Of a DNA stretch of 35,800 nucleotides, positions 15,043-23,275 are shown one piece after another. How positions within the stretch are numbered: the first letter of the stretch is position 1; each line of letters begins with the position of its first letter. Below the pieces are notes generated by a model. It was not told where the DNA came from. It made no database searches and saw only the letters and a list, made by a program, of their open reading frames with translations. The stretch comes from Ottowia thiooxydans DSM 14619 (GTDB lineage: Bacteria > Pseudomonadota > Gammaproteobacteria > Burkholderiales > Burkholderiaceae_C). The translations under genes were made by a program, and so were the position numbers. The DNA lies in NCBI RefSeq assembly GCF_000422885.1, contig NZ_AUGX01000046.1, positions 1 through 35,800 of the forward strand. Reading direction: 5' to 3'.

Positions 15043-16998
15043 ATGCTCGCTGAAAAAAATACCCCCCATGCTTCCTCGCTTCCCGAGGTCAGCCCCAAGA
15101 AGTACCGAAACCGTCCGCGGCATTCTTCATCTCCGGACAGCTCGGAAATGAAAAAAGCTTATCGCTACCGCGTATTGATTAGCGGTATTGCACTGGCTGT
15201 ACTTGCCGCTTGCGGCACACGGACTCCTCTGCCGCCAGGCAGTCAGCCTGACGTTCAGGTGTCTGCCCCCGCAGCTAACCAATCCGCCGTCCAATCCAGC
15301 CCCCAACCGGCAGCACCATCGGCAGCACCATCCGCCACGCAGGCAGCAGCGGCAGCCTATGACTTTGACATGGACGTCTTCCACCCCGTGGTGGCAAGAA
15401 ACGGCATGGTGGCGAGCGAACAGGAGTTGGCATCGCAGATTGGACTGAATGTTCTCAAATCCGGTGGCAATGCGATCGATGCGGCAGTGGCCATGGGCTT
15501 CGCGCTGGCCGTGGCACTACCCAATGCAGGAAACCTGGGTGGTGGTGGCTTCATGATGGTGCACGACGCCAAGACCGGAAAAGACATTGCGCTTGACTTC
15601 CGCGAGATCGCACCCATTGCCGCCACGCGCAATATGTATCTCGACGAAAAGGGCAACGTCATCGACGGCAAATCGCTCTATACACATTCCGCGGTTGGCG
15701 TGCCGGGCACCGTGGCAGGCATGGCGCACGCGGCACAAAAGTGGGGCACACAGCCACTGGCCAAATTGATTCAGCCCTCCATTGCTCTGGCCGAAAAAGG
15801 CTTCCCAGTCACCGAAACCCTGGCAAAGGTGCTGAGACAGGAAACCAAGAACATGGGCAAGTGGGAGGCCACCAAGGCCATCTATTGGAAAAACGGCGCC
15901 CCCCTGAAACCCGGTGATCTGCTGGTGAACAAAGATCTTGGCAGGTCCATGCGCCTGATCGCCCGGGATGGCGCCAAGGCTTTCTATGAAGGCGAGATTG
16001 CCCGAAAAATCGTCGCTGACATGGCGCAGAACAAGGGCCCGATCACGGCCCAGGATTTGCGCGAATACAAAGTGGTGGAACGCGAACCAGTGCGCGGCAG
16101 CTATCGCGGCTACCAGATCGTGACCATGCCGCCACCCTCCTCCGGCGGCGCCCACCTGGTCCAGATCCTCAACATGATGGAGCGCTGGCCTATTAAAGAT
16201 TGGGGCCATAACAGTGCCCAAACCGTGCACCATATGGCCGAAGCGATGAAGCTCGCCTACGCCGATCGCAGCGAATACCTGGGTGACCCTGATTTCGTGA
16301 AGATCCCACTGAAGGGGCTTACTTCCAAGAAGTACGCCGACGAGCTCGCCAAGTCCATCGATCCCAACCGCGCCCGCCCCGCCAAAGAGATCAAACCTGG
16401 CAAGCCGCAGCCCTACGAGAGCGATCAAACCACTCACTACTCCGTGATGGACAAGGCGGGCAACATCGTCGCCGTGACCTACACGCTCAACACCAACTTC
16501 GGTTCGGGTATCGTGGCACCTGGCACCGGCATCATGCTGAACAACGAGATGGATGATTTCTCCGCCAAGCCGGGCGTGCCTAACGCCTACGGCCTGGTCG
16601 GTGGCGATGCCAATGCAGTCGGTGCCAAAAAGCGTCCGCTGTCATCCATGACCCCCACTTTCGTACTCAAGGATGGCAAGCCTTGGATGGTGACCGGCAG
16701 TCCTGGTGGCGCGCGCATCATCACCACTGTGCTGCAGCAAGTGGTCAACGGCATCGATTTCGGTATGAACCCTTCTGAAGGAGCCTCTGCTCTGCGCTTT
16801 CACCACCAGTGGACGCCCGATGAACTGCGTGTGGAAAAAGGCTTTTCGCCTGACTCCCTGGCACTGCTGAAGCAACGCGGTCAGAACGTGTCCGTCAAAG
16901 CCTCCATGGGCCGTACGCAGACCATTCAGATTCAGGGCAATGAGTTCTGGGGCTACTCCGATCCTCGCAACCCTGACGGGAAAACGCTGGGATATTGA
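15043..16998 (+). CDS. ggt: Gamma-glutamyltransferase, lipoprotein type
   Basis: A self-cleaving N-terminal-nucleophile hydrolase that hydrolyses or transfers the gamma-glutamyl group of glutathione. The precursor is predicted to split before Thr463 in QTTHYSV (codon 16429-16431), giving a 189-residue small subunit as in E. coli. Other motifs are GGNAIDAAVAMGFALA, NAGNLGGGGFM and TLNTNFGSGI. A lipoprotein signal with lipobox LAAC begins at MKKAYRYRV (15148). The start is ambiguous: ATG 15043 has a textbook AAGGAGA 5 bases upstream but adds 35 residues before the signal, while ATG 15148 gives a clean signal with only GGAA ahead. Pro/Ala/Gln-rich linker follows the lipid anchor. Location: periplasm, membrane-anchored. 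Confidence 0.93.
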   Translation: MLAEKNTPHASSLPEVSPKKYRNRPRHSSSPDSSEMKKAYRYRVLISGIALAVLAACGTRTPLPPGSQPDVQVSAPAANQSAVQSSPQPAAPSAAPSATQAAAAAYDFDMDVFHPVVARNGMVASEQELASQIGLNVLKSGGNAIDAAVAMGFALAVALPNAGNLGGGGFMMVHDAKTGKDIALDFREIAPIAATRNMYLDEKGNVIDGKSLYTHSAVGVPGTVAGMAHAAQKWGTQPLAKLIQPSIALAEKGFPVTETLAKVLRQETKNMGKWEATKAIYWKNGAPLKPGDLLVNKDLGRSMRLIARDGAKAFYEGEIARKIVADMAQNKGPITAQDLREYKVVEREPVRGSYRGYQIVTMPPPSSGGAHLVQILNMMERWPIKDWGHNSAQTVHHMAEAMKLAYADRSEYLGDPDFVKIPLKGLTSKKYADELAKSIDPNRARPAKEIKPGKPQPYESDQTTHYSVMDKAGNIVAVTYTLNTNFGSGIVAPGTGIMLNNEMDDFSAKPGVPNAYGLVGGDANAVGAKKRPLSSMTPTFVLKDGKPWMVTGSPGGARIITTVLQQVVNGIDFGMNPSEGASALRFHHQWTPDELRVEKGFSPDSLALLKQRGQNVSVKASMGRTQTIQIQGNEFWGYSDPRNPDGKTLGY

Positions 16999-17007
16999 GA
17001 GCCTCTG

Positions 17008-17029
17008 CCCTCAAACCTCTACCTGAGGG
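17008..17029. terminator. Hairpin between convergent ggt and creA
   Basis: CCCTCA (17008-17013) and TGAGGG (17024-17029) flank a 10-base loop and overlap the last codons of creA. No T-run on either side; a weak bidirectional terminator at best. Confidence 0.35.
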
Positions 17030-17486
17030 GAATCGCCGTGGCTGAGTCCACGGCGACCACCGCCACCGAATTCTGTGGTGAACCTTCCACCACCCGGTCG
17101 GAGTAAGTCAGGTAGACCAGCGAGTGCCGTTTGACATCGACCATGCGCACAATGCGCAGCCGCTTGAAAATGAGGCTGGTGCGCTCGCTGAAAATTTCTT
17201 CCTGCGGCTTGATGGGCTTGCTGATGGTGATGGGCCCTACCTGCCGGCACGCGATGGATGCTTCGGATTTGTCCTCCGCCAATCCGAAAGCCCCTTTCAC
17301 ACCGCCTGTCTTGGCACGCGAGATGTAGCACGTCACGCCTTTCACCCCAGGGTCATCGTAGGCATCCACTACGATCTTGTGATCAGGCCCAATGAATTTG
17401 AACACCGTATCCACTGAACCTATTTCCTCCGCATGAGCGGATGCCAGGGCGAACAGTGAGAAACAGGTAAGAATAAAACGGCGCAT
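17019..17486 (-). CDS. creA: CreA family protein
   Basis: A 155-residue secreted protein of the CreA family (E. coli CreA is about the same length), function unknown. The signal peptide [19 protein letters not shown] is followed by [18 protein letters not shown], the family-typical mature start. Other conserved segments are [20 protein letters not shown] and [20 protein letters not shown]. Start at 17486 is fixed by the signal peptide; the longer frame upstream is not signal-like. The creBCD genes are not nearby. It converges on ggt and is followed upstream by a DUF454 gene in the same direction, about 116 bases away. Confidence 0.92.
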   Translation of the reverse strand: MRRFILTCFSLFALASAHAEEIGSVDTVFKFIGPDHKIVVDAYDDPGVKGVTCYISRAKTGGVKGAFGLAEDKSEASIACRQVGPITISKPIKPQEEIFSERTSLIFKRLRIVRMVDVKRHSLVYLTYSDRVVEGSPQNSVAVVAVDSATAIPLR

Positions 17487-17602
17487 GGCGGTCTTTCTGA
17501 GGCTTGCTACGAGAAGCAGTCTGGGAGAGTAGAAATCTACACGCTTTGAACGTGAGCGGGCGGAATGAGGGAAATCCTCGGCAAAGTGCGTTCGGCTTTC
17601 CA

Positions 17603-18040
17603 CTACTCCTCGGGGCGCAGCCAAAGCCAAATGGCGACGCTTGCCATCACCAACGGTGTGCCTATGCGCAGCCACAGCGGAACTGCGGAAAGAAACTGCA
17701 TGCCCACCGCGCTGCAGGCCATCATGGAGGTACTGAGCCATTTGGCCCGGCGCGACACAGCGCCGTTTTCTCGCCAGCGCTGAATCGGTGGACCAAATTT
17801 TTCATGATCCAGCAGCCAGCGCTCAAAGGCTGGCCAGCCTTTGCCAGCCGCCCAGGCCGCCACCAGCAAAAAAGGCACTGTGGGCATGACAGGAAGCACC
17901 GCACCCACAATGGCCAGACCGGTCGCCACGATGGCCACGGCACGCCACAGCAGCATGCTCATGCGCATTCTCGCGACGACGGTTTTTTCCTCGGGTATTG
18001 GGCGCTCTAGCCGCTTCATATAACTACCACTCATGTTCAT
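17603..18040 (-). CDS. DUF454 (YbaN-type) inner-membrane protein
   Basis: A 145-residue protein with two hydrophobic segments: [20 protein letters not shown] running into [13 protein letters not shown] (about residues 34-65), and [18 protein letters not shown] (about 123-140). The [21 protein letters not shown] stretch (given here in parts) and the following [20 protein letters not shown] are hallmarks of the YbaN/DUF454 family. Function is unknown. Three in-frame ATGs cluster at the start (18040, 18034, 18019) and none has a clear ribosome-binding site, so the N-terminus is uncertain by up to seven residues. Confidence 0.88.
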   Translation of the reverse strand: MNMSGSYMKRLERPIPEEKTVVARMRMSMLLWRAVAIVATGLAIVGAVLPVMPTVPFLLVAAWAAGKGWPAFERWLLDHEKFGPPIQRWRENGAVSRRAKWLSTSMMACSAVGMQFLSAVPLWLRIGTPLVMASVAIWLWLRPEE

Positions 18041-18170
18041 TCTGGCGTGACGATGTCAGCCAGACAGAATTATCAGTCGATACCGGCAACCCGACCTGCC
18101 GAGGGAATTCGGCATCGTGAATTTCTGATAACTGGAGGCATCCGACGCCAGCGCAAGGGCACCACCTCCA

Positions 18171-18191
18171 AGAACGTGTTTACGATCTAAG
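18171..18191. repeat. AGAACGTGTTTACGATCTAAG motif at a gene end (in two parts)
   Basis: AGAACGTGTTTACG followed by ATCTAAG overlaps the stop codon of the minus-strand methyltransferase gene (18187-18189). Relatives occur in the inverted repeat 11355-11389, at 14991-15007, and in altered form (AGAACTGCTCGCGATCTAAG) at 35503-35522, 19 bases after the efflux permease gene. Looks like a short dispersed repeat favouring 3' ends. Confidence 0.55.
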
Positions 18192-18792
18192 CCCGCTCCC
18201 ACACGAGCAGCAGGTTGTGGGCAGGCATAGCGTGCCGGGCAGCCAGCTGCAAACCGGCCACTGCGGCCACACGCTCCACATCTGCAAGTTGCCGAATTCC
18301 CCAGGCAGGGTTGCGTGCCCGCAGGCTCTCATCAAACGCCAGATTGCCAGCGGAGGTGAGCACATCGGACTCCAGATACGGCCCGTATGTGACCAATACC
18401 CCACCGGTTGCCAAGCAGCGTGCGCTGCCTGCCATCAGTGCAGCACAGGTGGGCCAGGGTGAGATGTGCAGCATGTTGGCACAGTACACCAGGTCAAATG
18501 TGAATTCGTCGGGTAGCCACTGCGCAGCCATTACGTCCAGCAGCACAGGTGGGTGCACATTGGCCAGACCCTCGTGCGCAGTGTGGGCCGCAATACCAGG
18601 CAGCGCGCCGGGTTCAGCGTCGCTGGGCTGCCAACCCCACTGCGGCAGATGGGTCGCAAACCAGGCCACATGTTGACCTGTGCCCGAGGCAATTTCCAGC
18701 GCCGTGCCGCTCTCGGGAAGGGTCTGGCGCAACACGTCAAGGATGGGTTGTTTGTTGCGATCGGCGGCGGGACTGAAAGAAAAATGTGACAT
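18187..18792 (-). CDS. DUF938 SAM-dependent methyltransferase-like protein
   Basis: A 201-residue class I methyltransferase-fold protein of the DUF938 family. The SAM-binding motif I is ALEIASGTGQHV (near residue 31), followed by WQPSDAEP, FDLVYCANMLHISPW and the C-terminal GIRQLADVERVAAVAGL. The N-terminus FSFSPAADRNKQPIL is typical of the family. Start at 18792 (MSHFSFS) is preferred over an ATG three codons upstream; no strong ribosome-binding site. The substrate is unknown. The TAG stop lies within a dispersed repeat motif. Confidence 0.9.
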   Translation of the reverse strand: MSHFSFSPAADRNKQPILDVLRQTLPESGTALEIASGTGQHVAWFATHLPQWGWQPSDAEPGALPGIAAHTAHEGLANVHPPVLLDVMAAQWLPDEFTFDLVYCANMLHISPWPTCAALMAGSARCLATGGVLVTYGPYLESDVLTSAGNLAFDESLRARNPAWGIRQLADVERVAAVAGLQLAARHAMPAHNLLLVWERA

Positions 18793-18801
18793 GAGCTGCA
18801 A

Positions 18802-19229
18802 GTGTTATTGGTGGTTCCAGTGTGCGCTCTTACTCAGGCCGTGTCATACGGGCTTATTCCTGTTCATCCTGGGGTAAGGGTGCCAGCCCAGCGCATCGGC
18901 GCACTGCCAATGGCTTAGAAGGTATGACCGGATTCAATCACGCCGTCTCACTTCGAAACATCCTGATGGCGCGCCGTTGGCCAAGGCCAACGCATGGGAT
19001 GGCATGTGGAGAGCGCCCAGGCTGTATTTTGCCGGACGGGCGGGGCCGAAGGGGCGACTTGCCTGGCTCGGTGACCCTATGGTCGCATTAATCTGTGGCG
19101 CTGCACCACCGCACCAGAGCTTTTTTACGAGGGGGAGGTGGCGTGAAAATGCAGCGCGCCGCGGCCGCAGACCGCCACGCGACGGCTCGTACCCTGGGGC
19201 GTTACAGCCAGGGCGCCTTGTGTTGCAAA
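18802..19229. other. Gene-free stretch upstream of the methyltransferase and downstream of the CMD gene
   Basis: About 430 bases with only short open frames on the plus strand (largest near 18977-19336), none resembling a known family. An 8-bp perfect hairpin with AA loop lies at 18975-18992 (CGTTGGCC and complement). CCCTGG/CCAGGG at 19192-19213 could end the minus-strand CMD operon. It may be decayed coding DNA, but I cannot identify it. Confidence 0.5.
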
Positions 19230-19958
19230 CTAACTATTGGCTGTTACGTCGAGAAAGGCACCAGAGGCCTCTATCCATCCGGGTATGCCCCCCGCCAGAA
19301 TGGCCGTGGTCATACCATCCAGTAGCTCTTCCTTAGAGGCGCCACATTGGAGAGCGGCTCGGGCGTGAATTTCAGCGCCTCGTTGATAGCGTTCCGCCGT
19401 GTTCAATGCCACGAGCATCAACTCCTTGTATTTTTGCGGCAGCACGCCATCCTTGAGATTCTCACTGCGAAGCTTGAAGTACCCCTCGAACAGAGTTGGC
19501 TTGTGTTCAGCCAACAAGGACACAAACGAAGGCACTTGCCCCATCGCAGACTGGAAATACTGAAGCATTTCAGGGCCGGTGGGCAATTCATGGTCAGCAG
19601 CGTCTGCGGGCGCGACGACCTGTTCAAGCCCTACGATCGCTGCACCATCGATGTACATGGCCGTACCACGCGAGGGCACAAACACCATCAAGACTTCATG
19701 CCATTCCTCGGCAGTGGCTCCAAGGCGCTGCGCGGCGGCATAGTGCAAACGGGCCATCTCTGTTTTAGCCTGTGACACATAGATCACGAACAACATGAAA
19801 TGCTTGATCTTCTCCGGTAGAGGTCCCTCTTCGAGAATACCCTTGGCCAAGCGCGCCAACCCCACCGTTTGCGCCGGTCCCCGGCTAGCCATTGTGGCTA
19901 ACCAGTCCGGCTTACCGTAGTGGGTGGCAATGCTTTCTACAGCCTGATCAACGTACAT
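19230..19958 (-). CDS. Carboxymuconolactone decarboxylase-family protein (two CMD domains)
   Basis: A 242-residue all-helical protein with two tandem AhpD/CMD-like halves: about 25-110 (LPEKIKHFMLFVIYVSQAKT, RLHYAAAQRLGATAEEW) and about 140-235 (LPQKYKELMLVALNTAERYQ, EIHARAALQCGASKEEL). The CxxC redox pair of AhpD is absent, which favours a PcaC-like decarboxylase or isomerase role over peroxidase activity. Start at 19958 has GGAGAAATAAG overlapping the stop of the upstream MBL gene, so translation is probably coupled. Last gene of a four-gene operon with a Bug receptor, a tautomerase and an MBL-fold protein, suggesting decarboxylation of a lactone or muconate-type intermediate. Confidence 0.88.
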   Translation of the reverse strand: MYVDQAVESIATHYGKPDWLATMASRGPAQTVGLARLAKGILEEGPLPEKIKHFMLFVIYVSQAKTEMARLHYAAAQRLGATAEEWHEVLMVFVPSRGTAMYIDGAAIVGLEQVVAPADAADHELPTGPEMLQYFQSAMGQVPSFVSLLAEHKPTLFEGYFKLRSENLKDGVLPQKYKELMLVALNTAERYQRGAEIHARAALQCGASKEELLDGMTTAILAGGIPGWIEASGAFLDVTANS

Positions 19959-19961
19959 ATC

Positions 19962-20732
19962 TTATTTCTCCACACTGGATACTGACAAAGGGGGAACAGG
20001 CGCGCCATCGAGATAAGCTGCATCGTGGTTCGCCACGATGATGTCTGCTTCAGTCTTTACCCGAATCATGCTGTCGTAGGCCTTCACCACGTCCTGGTGG
20101 ATGCCGGGTATGACGACAGGCATGATCTTGCTGATCTTGTCGCCGGGCGTAAAGTTTTCGTGAATGCAGCAAAACCCGGTCACGATGGCCAGCCCGCCAG
20201 GGGTATTCACCGCCACGGACTGCCCACCAGCGGTATGACCAGGCGTAAAAAGAACTCGCACGTTAGGCGTGATGTGCTGATCACCTTCGATCAACTCAAG
20301 TTCAAGCCCTTCAGTGATAGAGGACTGGTAGAAGCGGTCCGTCGGATGCGGGTTCTGAGAGAACTCGTACTCCTTCTTTTGCACAATGAAGCGCGCGCCT
20401 TTGAGTTGGTGCACATACGCCATGTGATCCAGATGAAGATGGGTGAGAATCACGATATCGATCTCCTCACATGAGGTGCCGTGCCGCGCCAAGCCTTCTT
20501 GCAGGGTTTGGACATGCGTCACCGTCTCCGGTGGTCGGCCCCAGTTCTCAACTGCTTGCTCAGCCGTCCCTCCGGCATCTACAAGAATTTTCTTGCCGTC
20601 GTCTTCGATGTACCAGCAGTAGTACCCAAAGCGCACGTCCTGTCCGTGGTTGAACAAATGAGTGAATTTGGATTTCTCCGCACGTCCGACCAGGCCGACC
20701 AACGGGATGGGATGAATACGAGGCAAGCTCAT
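19962..20732 (-). CDS. Metallo-beta-lactamase-fold hydrolase, AHL-lactonase-like
   Basis: A 256-residue MBL-fold protein related to N-acyl-homoserine-lactone lactonases. THLHLDH gives His98, His100, Asp102 and His103; PGHTAGG gives His166; VANHD gives His236. The segment where AHL lactonases carry the bridging aspartate (TIDASYTKENF in AiiA) here reads TGFCCIHENF, with no Asp. Start at 20732 is an ATG sharing ATGA with the tautomerase stop, so translation is coupled; the frame continues upstream inside the tautomerase gene. No signal peptide. In this operon hydrolysis of a catabolic lactone or thioester is more likely than quorum quenching. Substrate unknown. Confidence 0.87.
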   Translation of the reverse strand: MSLPRIHPIPLVGLVGRAEKSKFTHLFNHGQDVRFGYYCWYIEDDGKKILVDAGGTAEQAVENWGRPPETVTHVQTLQEGLARHGTSCEEIDIVILTHLHLDHMAYVHQLKGARFIVQKKEYEFSQNPHPTDRFYQSSITEGLELELIEGDQHITPNVRVLFTPGHTAGGQSVAVNTPGGLAIVTGFCCIHENFTPGDKISKIMPVVIPGIHQDVVKAYDSMIRVKTEADIIVANHDAAYLDGAPVPPLSVSSVEK

Positions 20733-21118
20733 TTGATGAGTTCCGGTGAGGTGGGTAGGGAGCTGCGCAAACGGCGGAATGCGATATCTATTTCCTGCAG
20801 CTCGATGGTCAGGCCTAGCGCCATGGTCTCGAACTGCGGCTGCAGCCAATTGCAGGCGGCTTCATGGAGAGTCTCGAGAACGTCCGTCTTCACCGCTTCT
20901 GAGCGTCCGGGCCGGATGCGCACGGTGATGTGCATGAAGGCATTGGTCGGACTGCCGTCGCCCACCAGCCAGTGCGGAGATGCAAGTGAGCGAATTCGCA
21001 AGCCCTCCTCCTGCATCTGCCTCGTCTCCAGCGCAGCTTTTTTCAGGCATTGAAGCAATCCGGCCACATCCACTGTGTCGGCGAGATTGCCCGAGTGCTC
21101 AACAACAATATGTGGCAT
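20729..21118 (-). CDS. 5-carboxymethyl-2-hydroxymuconate isomerase-like tautomerase
   Basis: A 129-residue protein of the CHMI (HpaF) branch of the tautomerase superfamily. It begins MPHIVVEHS, leaving the catalytic N-terminal proline after Met removal, and has the family segment HITVRIRPGRS. In the homoprotocatechuate pathway CHMI interconverts muconate-type keto and enol forms; here the neighbours are different, so a related but distinct diacid is likely. The upstream Bug stop lies 3 bases before its ATG, and GGAG inside that gene's end serves as ribosome-binding site. It overlaps the MBL gene by four bases. Confidence 0.88.
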   Translation of the reverse strand: MPHIVVEHSGNLADTVDVAGLLQCLKKAALETRQMQEEGLRIRSLASPHWLVGDGSPTNAFMHITVRIRPGRSEAVKTDVLETLHEAACNWLQPQFETMALGLTIELQEIDIAFRRLRSSLPTSPELIK

Positions 21119-21121
21119 GAG

Positions 21122-22150
21122 TCAGTTCAACTCCACACCAACACTTTTCACAACCTTGCGCCACCGCTCTACCTCTGTCTGATAGAAACGGCCCAGCTCT
21201 TCCGAGGACGAGCCCACAGGCTCCGCCCCAAGCTTGCGAAGCTTTTCCGCCACCTCCGGAGTGCGTATGGTGGCCACCAGTTCCTGGTTCAGTTTCTTCA
21301 ACGCGGCGGCAGGTGTGCCAGAAGGGGCGAATATCCCGAACCAGCTCGTGGCGTCGTAACCTGGTACACCAGCCTCTTGGAGCGTAGGGATCTCAGGGCT
21401 GATCTTGGAGCGCGCCTTGCTCGACACACCAAGAATTCTCACCTTGCCGGATTCCGCATACGGCAAGGAGGTCATGATGCTGTCAAAGACGATGGGAACA
21501 TGGCCGGCCACCACATCGGTCATGGCCGGCGCAGCTCCCCTGTAGGGCACATGATCCATGCGCACGCCGGCTGTGCTGAGGAAGAGCTCCATGAAAAGAT
21601 GCGAGCCTGACCCATTGCCCGCGCTGGCGAATCGCAGCTTGCCAGGAGACTCCTGAGCCACTTTCACCATATCCCGCAGATCGCGAATGGGCGACTGCGC
21701 ATTGACCATCAACACATAAGGCGAAGTTGAAATCAGCGATACTGGGGCGAGATCTTTCAAGGGATCGAAAGACAGTTTCGGATAGAGGCTAGGATTGATT
21801 GCCAGGGCGATACTGCCGAAAAGCAGGGTGTATCCATCCGCAGGCGCCTTGGCCACCCTATCTGTTCCGATATTGCCACCGGCTCCCGAAATGTTGTCAA
21901 CCACCACAGGTTGTCCAAGCCGTTTGCCAAGCTCTGCACCGACAAGCCGGGCAGCCACATCGACACCACCCCCTGGTGGAAACCCTACGACCAGCCGTAC
22001 AGGACGGTTAGGAAAATTGTCTGCAACCGCAAGCCCAGGAACTGCAGTCACAGCGAGCCCCAATACGGCCGCCAGAAAGTGATTCAAGAAGCCGCGTCGG
22101 CCTTTTGATTTTTCGCAAAAATGGGATGTCAATAGATATGGCTTTAGCAT
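21122..22150 (-). CDS. Bug/TctC-family solute-binding protein
   Basis: A 342-residue periplasmic receptor. The signal region has a twin-arginine motif (GRRGFLNHFLAAVLGLAVTA), with cleavage near AVA before DNFPNRPVRLVVGFPPGGG. Family motifs are GAGGNIGTDRVAKAPADGY, RFASAGNGSGSH and HVPYRGAAPAMTDVVAG. The ATG at 22150 has AGGAGAC 4 bases upstream. First gene of the operon and divergent from a LysR regulator 98 bases away. It probably binds the substrate, a carboxylated compound, of the enzymes encoded downstream. No TctAB transporter genes nearby. Confidence 0.93.
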   Translation of the reverse strand: MLKPYLLTSHFCEKSKGRRGFLNHFLAAVLGLAVTAVPGLAVADNFPNRPVRLVVGFPPGGGVDVAARLVGAELGKRLGQPVVVDNISGAGGNIGTDRVAKAPADGYTLLFGSIALAINPSLYPKLSFDPLKDLAPVSLISTSPYVLMVNAQSPIRDLRDMVKVAQESPGKLRFASAGNGSGSHLFMELFLSTAGVRMDHVPYRGAAPAMTDVVAGHVPIVFDSIMTSLPYAESGKVRILGVSSKARSKISPEIPTLQEAGVPGYDATSWFGIFAPSGTPAAALKKLNQELVATIRTPEVAEKLRKLGAEPVGSSSEELGRFYQTEVERWRKVVKSVGVELN

Positions 22151-22212
22151 GTATGTCTCCTGTCGTCGTAGCTGCCCTATCGTATGCAGCCACCCGGCCC
22201 CTGTGAAATTTG

Positions 22213-22226
22213 AAGAATCCCTTCTT
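22213..22226. promoter_or_regulatory. Candidate LysR operator in divergent promoter
   Basis: AAGAA and TTCTT flank TCCC, a 14-base inverted repeat in the 98-base gap between the divergent Bug operon and LysR gene. LysR regulators typically bind such dyads in divergent promoters. Support is position plus symmetry only. Confidence 0.35.
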
Positions 22227-22248
22227 TTATTTGCTCCACCAATAGATC

Positions 22249-23151
22249 GTGCGAAGCGCCAACCTGTCGGTCAAGCAACTGCGCGCCTTCATTGCGTTGG
22301 CCGAGTTGCGCAACTTCACCAAAGCGGCGGCGGCCTGCCATCTCTCGCAGCCGGCGTTCAGCCTGTTGATACAGGCGGTGGAGCAAGAAGTGGGGGCCAA
22401 GCTCTTTGAGCGGGATACCCGCAAAGTCGAGTTGACGGCGGCTGGCGGCCCTCTGCTAGACGCACTGAAGCCGCTGGTTCGCGATTTCGACGAGGCCGTA
22501 CAGAAAGCACGCCAGGCGGCGGCGGTGCAAGACAACCGGGTCGCCATTGCCGTACTCCCCTCCGTGGCTGCCCGGCTGTTGCCCTTGGTCTTGCCTGAGT
22601 TTCAGAAGCTCTATCCGGATGCCAACATCCGGATCCTTGACCTTTCGTCAGACGCCTGCCTTGAGTTGGTTCGCTCCGGAGAAGCCGACATAGGGGTTAT
22701 TTCCGAGAACCCCCGCGATCCCCAGCTCACCTGCCATACGCTGCTGGAGGAGCCTTATTACATCGTTTGCAGCAAAGATCATCCGCTGGCTGGCAGTGAC
22801 GCCGTGCGCATGATCGATCTTCTGCCCTATCAATTGATCCACCTGGCTAACAATGCCATCGTGGCGCAACTCCTGAAAAAGCACAGCACCAGCTTACGCC
22901 GGCTTAGCACGGTGGAGGTAGAGAGCCTTCACACCGCACGCAGCATGACGGAAGCCGGCTTGGGCTTGACCATTTGCGCTGAAACGGCACTCGGACAAGT
23001 CAGCAGCCCTTTGCTGTCGGCTATCCCTTTGAATGAGGCCAGCTTGCTCCGGCATCTGTACCTGATCCACCGGAAGGCGGAGGGGAATGCGATGCGCTCG
23101 GCGTTGGTCGAGCTCTCGTTGGAACGCATGCGGACCGCGGCGCCCAGCTGA
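22249..23151 (+). CDS. LysR-family transcriptional regulator
   Basis: A 300-residue regulator of standard length. The N-terminal winged HTH (residues 5-65) reads LKQ-type: VKQLRAFIALAELRNFTKAA, then LSQPAFSLLIQAVEQEVGAK and LFERDTRKVELTAAG. The substrate-binding domain is at about 92-300. The start is taken as GTG at 22249, giving MRSANLSVKQLRAF; there is no clear ribosome-binding site and no better ATG, with a TTG at 22231 as alternative. Divergent from the Bug-tautomerase-MBL-CMD operon, which it probably controls in response to a pathway metabolite. Confidence 0.9.
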   Translation: MRSANLSVKQLRAFIALAELRNFTKAAAACHLSQPAFSLLIQAVEQEVGAKLFERDTRKVELTAAGGPLLDALKPLVRDFDEAVQKARQAAAVQDNRVAIAVLPSVAARLLPLVLPEFQKLYPDANIRILDLSSDACLELVRSGEADIGVISENPRDPQLTCHTLLEEPYYIVCSKDHPLAGSDAVRMIDLLPYQLIHLANNAIVAQLLKKHSTSLRRLSTVEVESLHTARSMTEAGLGLTICAETALGQVSSPLLSAIPLNEASLLRHLYLIHRKAEGNAMRSALVELSLERMRTAAPS

Positions 23152-23275
23152 GCACCTAAGAGCGCCATGAGTTCCGGCAGGCACTGGTGAATGTACAGAC
23201 CTTGCGAAGCTACGTATGCTGGGGTTTTCATTCACCGCATGACCCTGGTGTCACCGCCCTCGGAGACAATGCCTC

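Noticed and set aside
15517-16437. Minus-strand 306-codon frame opposite gamma-glutamyltransferase
   Set aside because: Lies wholly inside a recognised gene and shows no domain.
18822-19336. Small plus-strand frames between the methyltransferase and CMD genes
   Set aside because: Short, mutually overlapping, no ribosome-binding sites or family features; the longest runs into the antisense of the CMD gene.
19962-20732. Quorum-quenching AHL lactonase
   Set aside because: Resemblance is real, but the bridging Asp is missing and the operon is catabolic, with no luxI/luxR genes; quorum quenching is not the best reading.
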